NCBI GenBank assembly: GCA_034112085.1
Contig: JAWUWD010000016.1
Location: forward strand, 19,729 to 83,728
Direction of reading: 5' to 3'
Source of the DNA: JAWUWD01 sp034112085
Lineage (GTDB): Bacteria > Bacteroidota > Bacteroidia > Cytophagales > Cyclobacteriaceae
Length of the DNA stretch: 64,000 nt
Shown here: positions 62,657 through 64,000 of the stretch, piece by piece
Layout of the letters: every line of letters begins with the position of its first letter
How positions within the stretch are numbered: position 1 is the first letter of the stretch
Notes under the pieces: generated by a model
What the model was told of the DNA's origin: nothing
The model's input: the letters and a program-made list of their open reading frames with translations, nothing else
The model's database searches: none
Translations under genes and position numbers: made by a program

Positions 62657-64000
62657 ATGAAAAAGTCATTATCAACATTCTATCGCGTGAAATTTTTTAT
62701 ATTTAGTACATTGTTTCTTCTAACAAATGCTTATGCCTTTGCTTTAAGTGCAAACAATACAAGTGAATTAAACAAAATAAAGATTTGCCATATTCCTCCG
62801 GGGAATCCTAGCAATGTACATACTATAGAAATTTCTCAATCTGCTTGGGCGGCACATAAGGCTCACGGTGACTCTATGGATGCATGTGAAACACAAGAAG
62901 AAGAAGAAGAAGACGATAAAAATAATACAATTATCTGCCATATCCCTCCAGGAAACCCTGACAATCCTCAAACTATTAGAATTTCTAAGCCTGCTTGGAC
63001 AGCGCATCAAGCTCATGGCGATTCACTAGGTGAATGCGGTAGTGATGACGGAGATGGTGACAATGATGATGGAGACGATAATGACGGAGATAATGACTGC
63101 CTTGCAGTCATATCAGCCACTTTTAGTAATGACAACCTTACTGTAACCGCGAATTCTTCTAAAGAACTTTCGAATGTAATTTTAAAATTCAACGATGATT
63201 CAACACTGAAATTTGATGGATTGTCAGATGATAGCCAGACTTTCTCAGGAACTGGAGCAAGTGCTGGAAAATGTATCGTGGGTATATGGATAAAGTCGGG
63301 ATGTAACACCAGTAGTGACGAGTCTGGCTCCGGTGAATTTGTAGCCAATGATGGTTGGAATGGCACTTGTGACCATGATAAATGTTTACCTTCTTCTATT
63401 ACAGGTGGTAGTATTAAGTTTACGGGGTTGCACGATCCTGCAGGAACAAATACAGTGACCAATACAGCATTGCCTAGTGGTCCTTATGAAGCTTTAGGAT
63501 TTGAATACATTTGGTTACAAAGTGCAGTGAAAGTACCTAACGTTGTTGGAAACTCTGACTGGAGTGTCGTACCAGGTTCTGAAAATCTTATCGAATTAGA
63601 AATAAGTGATTTGCTACAAACCATCTACTTCATCCGTTGTGCTAGATACATCGGTTGTCAAGACTATTGGGGAGAAACAAATATTGCGGAAGTAGTCGTT
63701 GATCCTTGTACTTATGGATCAATAGATGGTGGAAGCATTGCTTTCGATGGCGCTTACGATCCGGAAGCAACAAATACAGTGACTAATGCTGCTTTACCTA
63801 CAGGACCTTATCAAGCTTTAGAATTTAACTATATCTGGTTACAAAGTGATGTCAACGTACCTAACGTTGTTGGAAACTCTGAATGGAGTGTCGTACCAGG
63901 TTCTGAAAATCTTACCGAATTAGAAATAAGTGATTTGCTACAAACCACCTACTTCATCCGTTGTGCTAGATACATTGGATGTGAAGACTATTGGGGAGAA
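62657..64000 (+). CDS. secreted repeat-rich surface protein, 5' part (448 codons, cut by window end)
   Basis: Open from ATG 62657 to the window end. A signal peptide (about 1-31, MKKSLSTFYRVKFFIFSTLF) is followed by two copies of a CHIPPGN-containing module (Cys at residues 44 and 94; KICHIPPGNPSNVHTIEIS and IICHIPPGNPDNPQTIRIS, each ending in AHKAHGDS- or AHQAHGDS-type), separated by an acidic EEEEED linker. A Gly/Asp repeat (about 126-144, DGDGDNDDGDDNDGDND) follows, then a Cys-bearing beta domain (145-248). From 63404 a 108-aa module (324 bp) repeats: GGSIKFTGLHDPAGTNTVTN and GGSIAFDGAYDPEATNTVTN, each with PNVVGNS and RCARYIGC. A T9SS sorting domain may lie beyond the edge (inference). 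Confidence 0.85.
   Translation, partial: MKKSLSTFYRVKFFIFSTLFLLTNAYAFALSANNTSELNKIKICHIPPGNPSNVHTIEISQSAWAAHKAHGDSMDACETQEEEEEDDKNNTIICHIPPGNPDNPQTIRISKPAWTAHQAHGDSLGECGSDDGDGDNDDGDDNDGDNDCLAVISATFSNDNLTVTANSSKELSNVILKFNDDSTLKFDGLSDDSQTFSGTGASAGKCIVGIWIKSGCNTSSDESGSGEFVANDGWNGTCDHDKCLPSSITGGSIKFTGLHDPAGTNTVTNTALPSGPYEALGFEYIWLQSAVKVPNVVGNSDWSVVPGSENLIELEISDLLQTIYFIRCARYIGCQDYWGETNIAEVVVDPCTYGSIDGGSIAFDGAYDPEATNTVTNAALPTGPYQALEFNYIWLQSDVNVPNVVGNSEWSVVPGSENLTELEISDLLQTTYFIRCARYIGCEDYWGE

Noticed and set aside
63013..63462. 149-codon Ser/Pro-rich minus-strand frame
   Set aside because: Antisense shadow of the Asp/Gly-rich surface-protein gene; low-complexity composition explains it.
1..64000. 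Prophage, IS element, integron or CRISPR array
   Set aside because: No transposase, integrase, phage structural gene or spaced direct repeats were seen; the window is mostly housekeeping genes.

Overview
The window is AT-rich chromosomal DNA from a member of the Bacteroidota, most likely a gliding, marine-type Cytophagia (Reichenbachiella-like; genus is a guess). Evidence: -7 promoter boxes of the form TAnnTTTG; a protein ending in the gliding-motility/T9SS type B sorting domain; lineage families such as BT_3928, DUF6588, DUF2795, DUF1599 and a Y_Y_Y propeller protein; few Shine-Dalgarno sites; and a tmRNA tag starting GE and ending YAMAA. I see no rRNA, IS element, prophage or CRISPR array. 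The first and last genes are cut by the window edges.

Layout. 0-9.6 kb: small unknown genes, rlmD, a large propeller membrane sensor without a kinase domain, a T9SS-sorted surface protein, and a TPR/SH3 membrane protein. 9.6-14 kb: tRNA-Lys, kdsB, an ECF sigma factor, idi and comB, separated by unusually long, possibly decayed spacers, one holding a perfect 16-bp inverted repeat. 14-23.6 kb: DUF547 protein, divergent from a run of flavoprotein, membrane Fe-S protein, histidine kinase, two GT2 glycosyltransferases, a multi-TM GT-C-like enzyme and a DUF2064/TIGR04282 transferase. This is the best candidate for an undescribed pathway. 23.5-27.7 kb: aroK, BT_3928 and DUF1599, divergent from folP and cdaA (c-di-AMP synthesis). 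27.8-37.7 kb: DUF6588 protein, peroxiredoxin, waaA, rsgA, NUDIX, dtd, cyclase, MazG-like, an FtsX-type permease, queA, ispD, DUF2795. 37.8-44.6 kb: ettA, sixA-like, hslU, valS. 44.8-54 kb: redoxin, an outer-membrane protein, arsS with its peroxidase-like partner, DUF389, S1/P1 nuclease, small membrane proteins, a sulfurtransferase and a PAS histidine kinase. 54-64 kb: ssrA, DUF481 protein, desaturase, a frameshifted dnaX, DUF1573, a RecD-like helicase, lysS, and the start of a repeat-rich surface protein.

Connections. KdsB and WaaA both serve Kdo/lipid A assembly. IspD and Idi both feed isoprenoids. ArsS, its peroxidase-like partner and the TIGR04282 protein belong to families associated with arsenosugar synthesis, although no arsM is visible here. 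The dnaX gene is split at a run of ten A residues so that a -1 shift joins the gamma-like and tau-specific parts, as in gamma/tau production elsewhere. Several perfect dyads lie in promoter regions (14.75, 28.97 and 53.96 kb) and are candidate operators.
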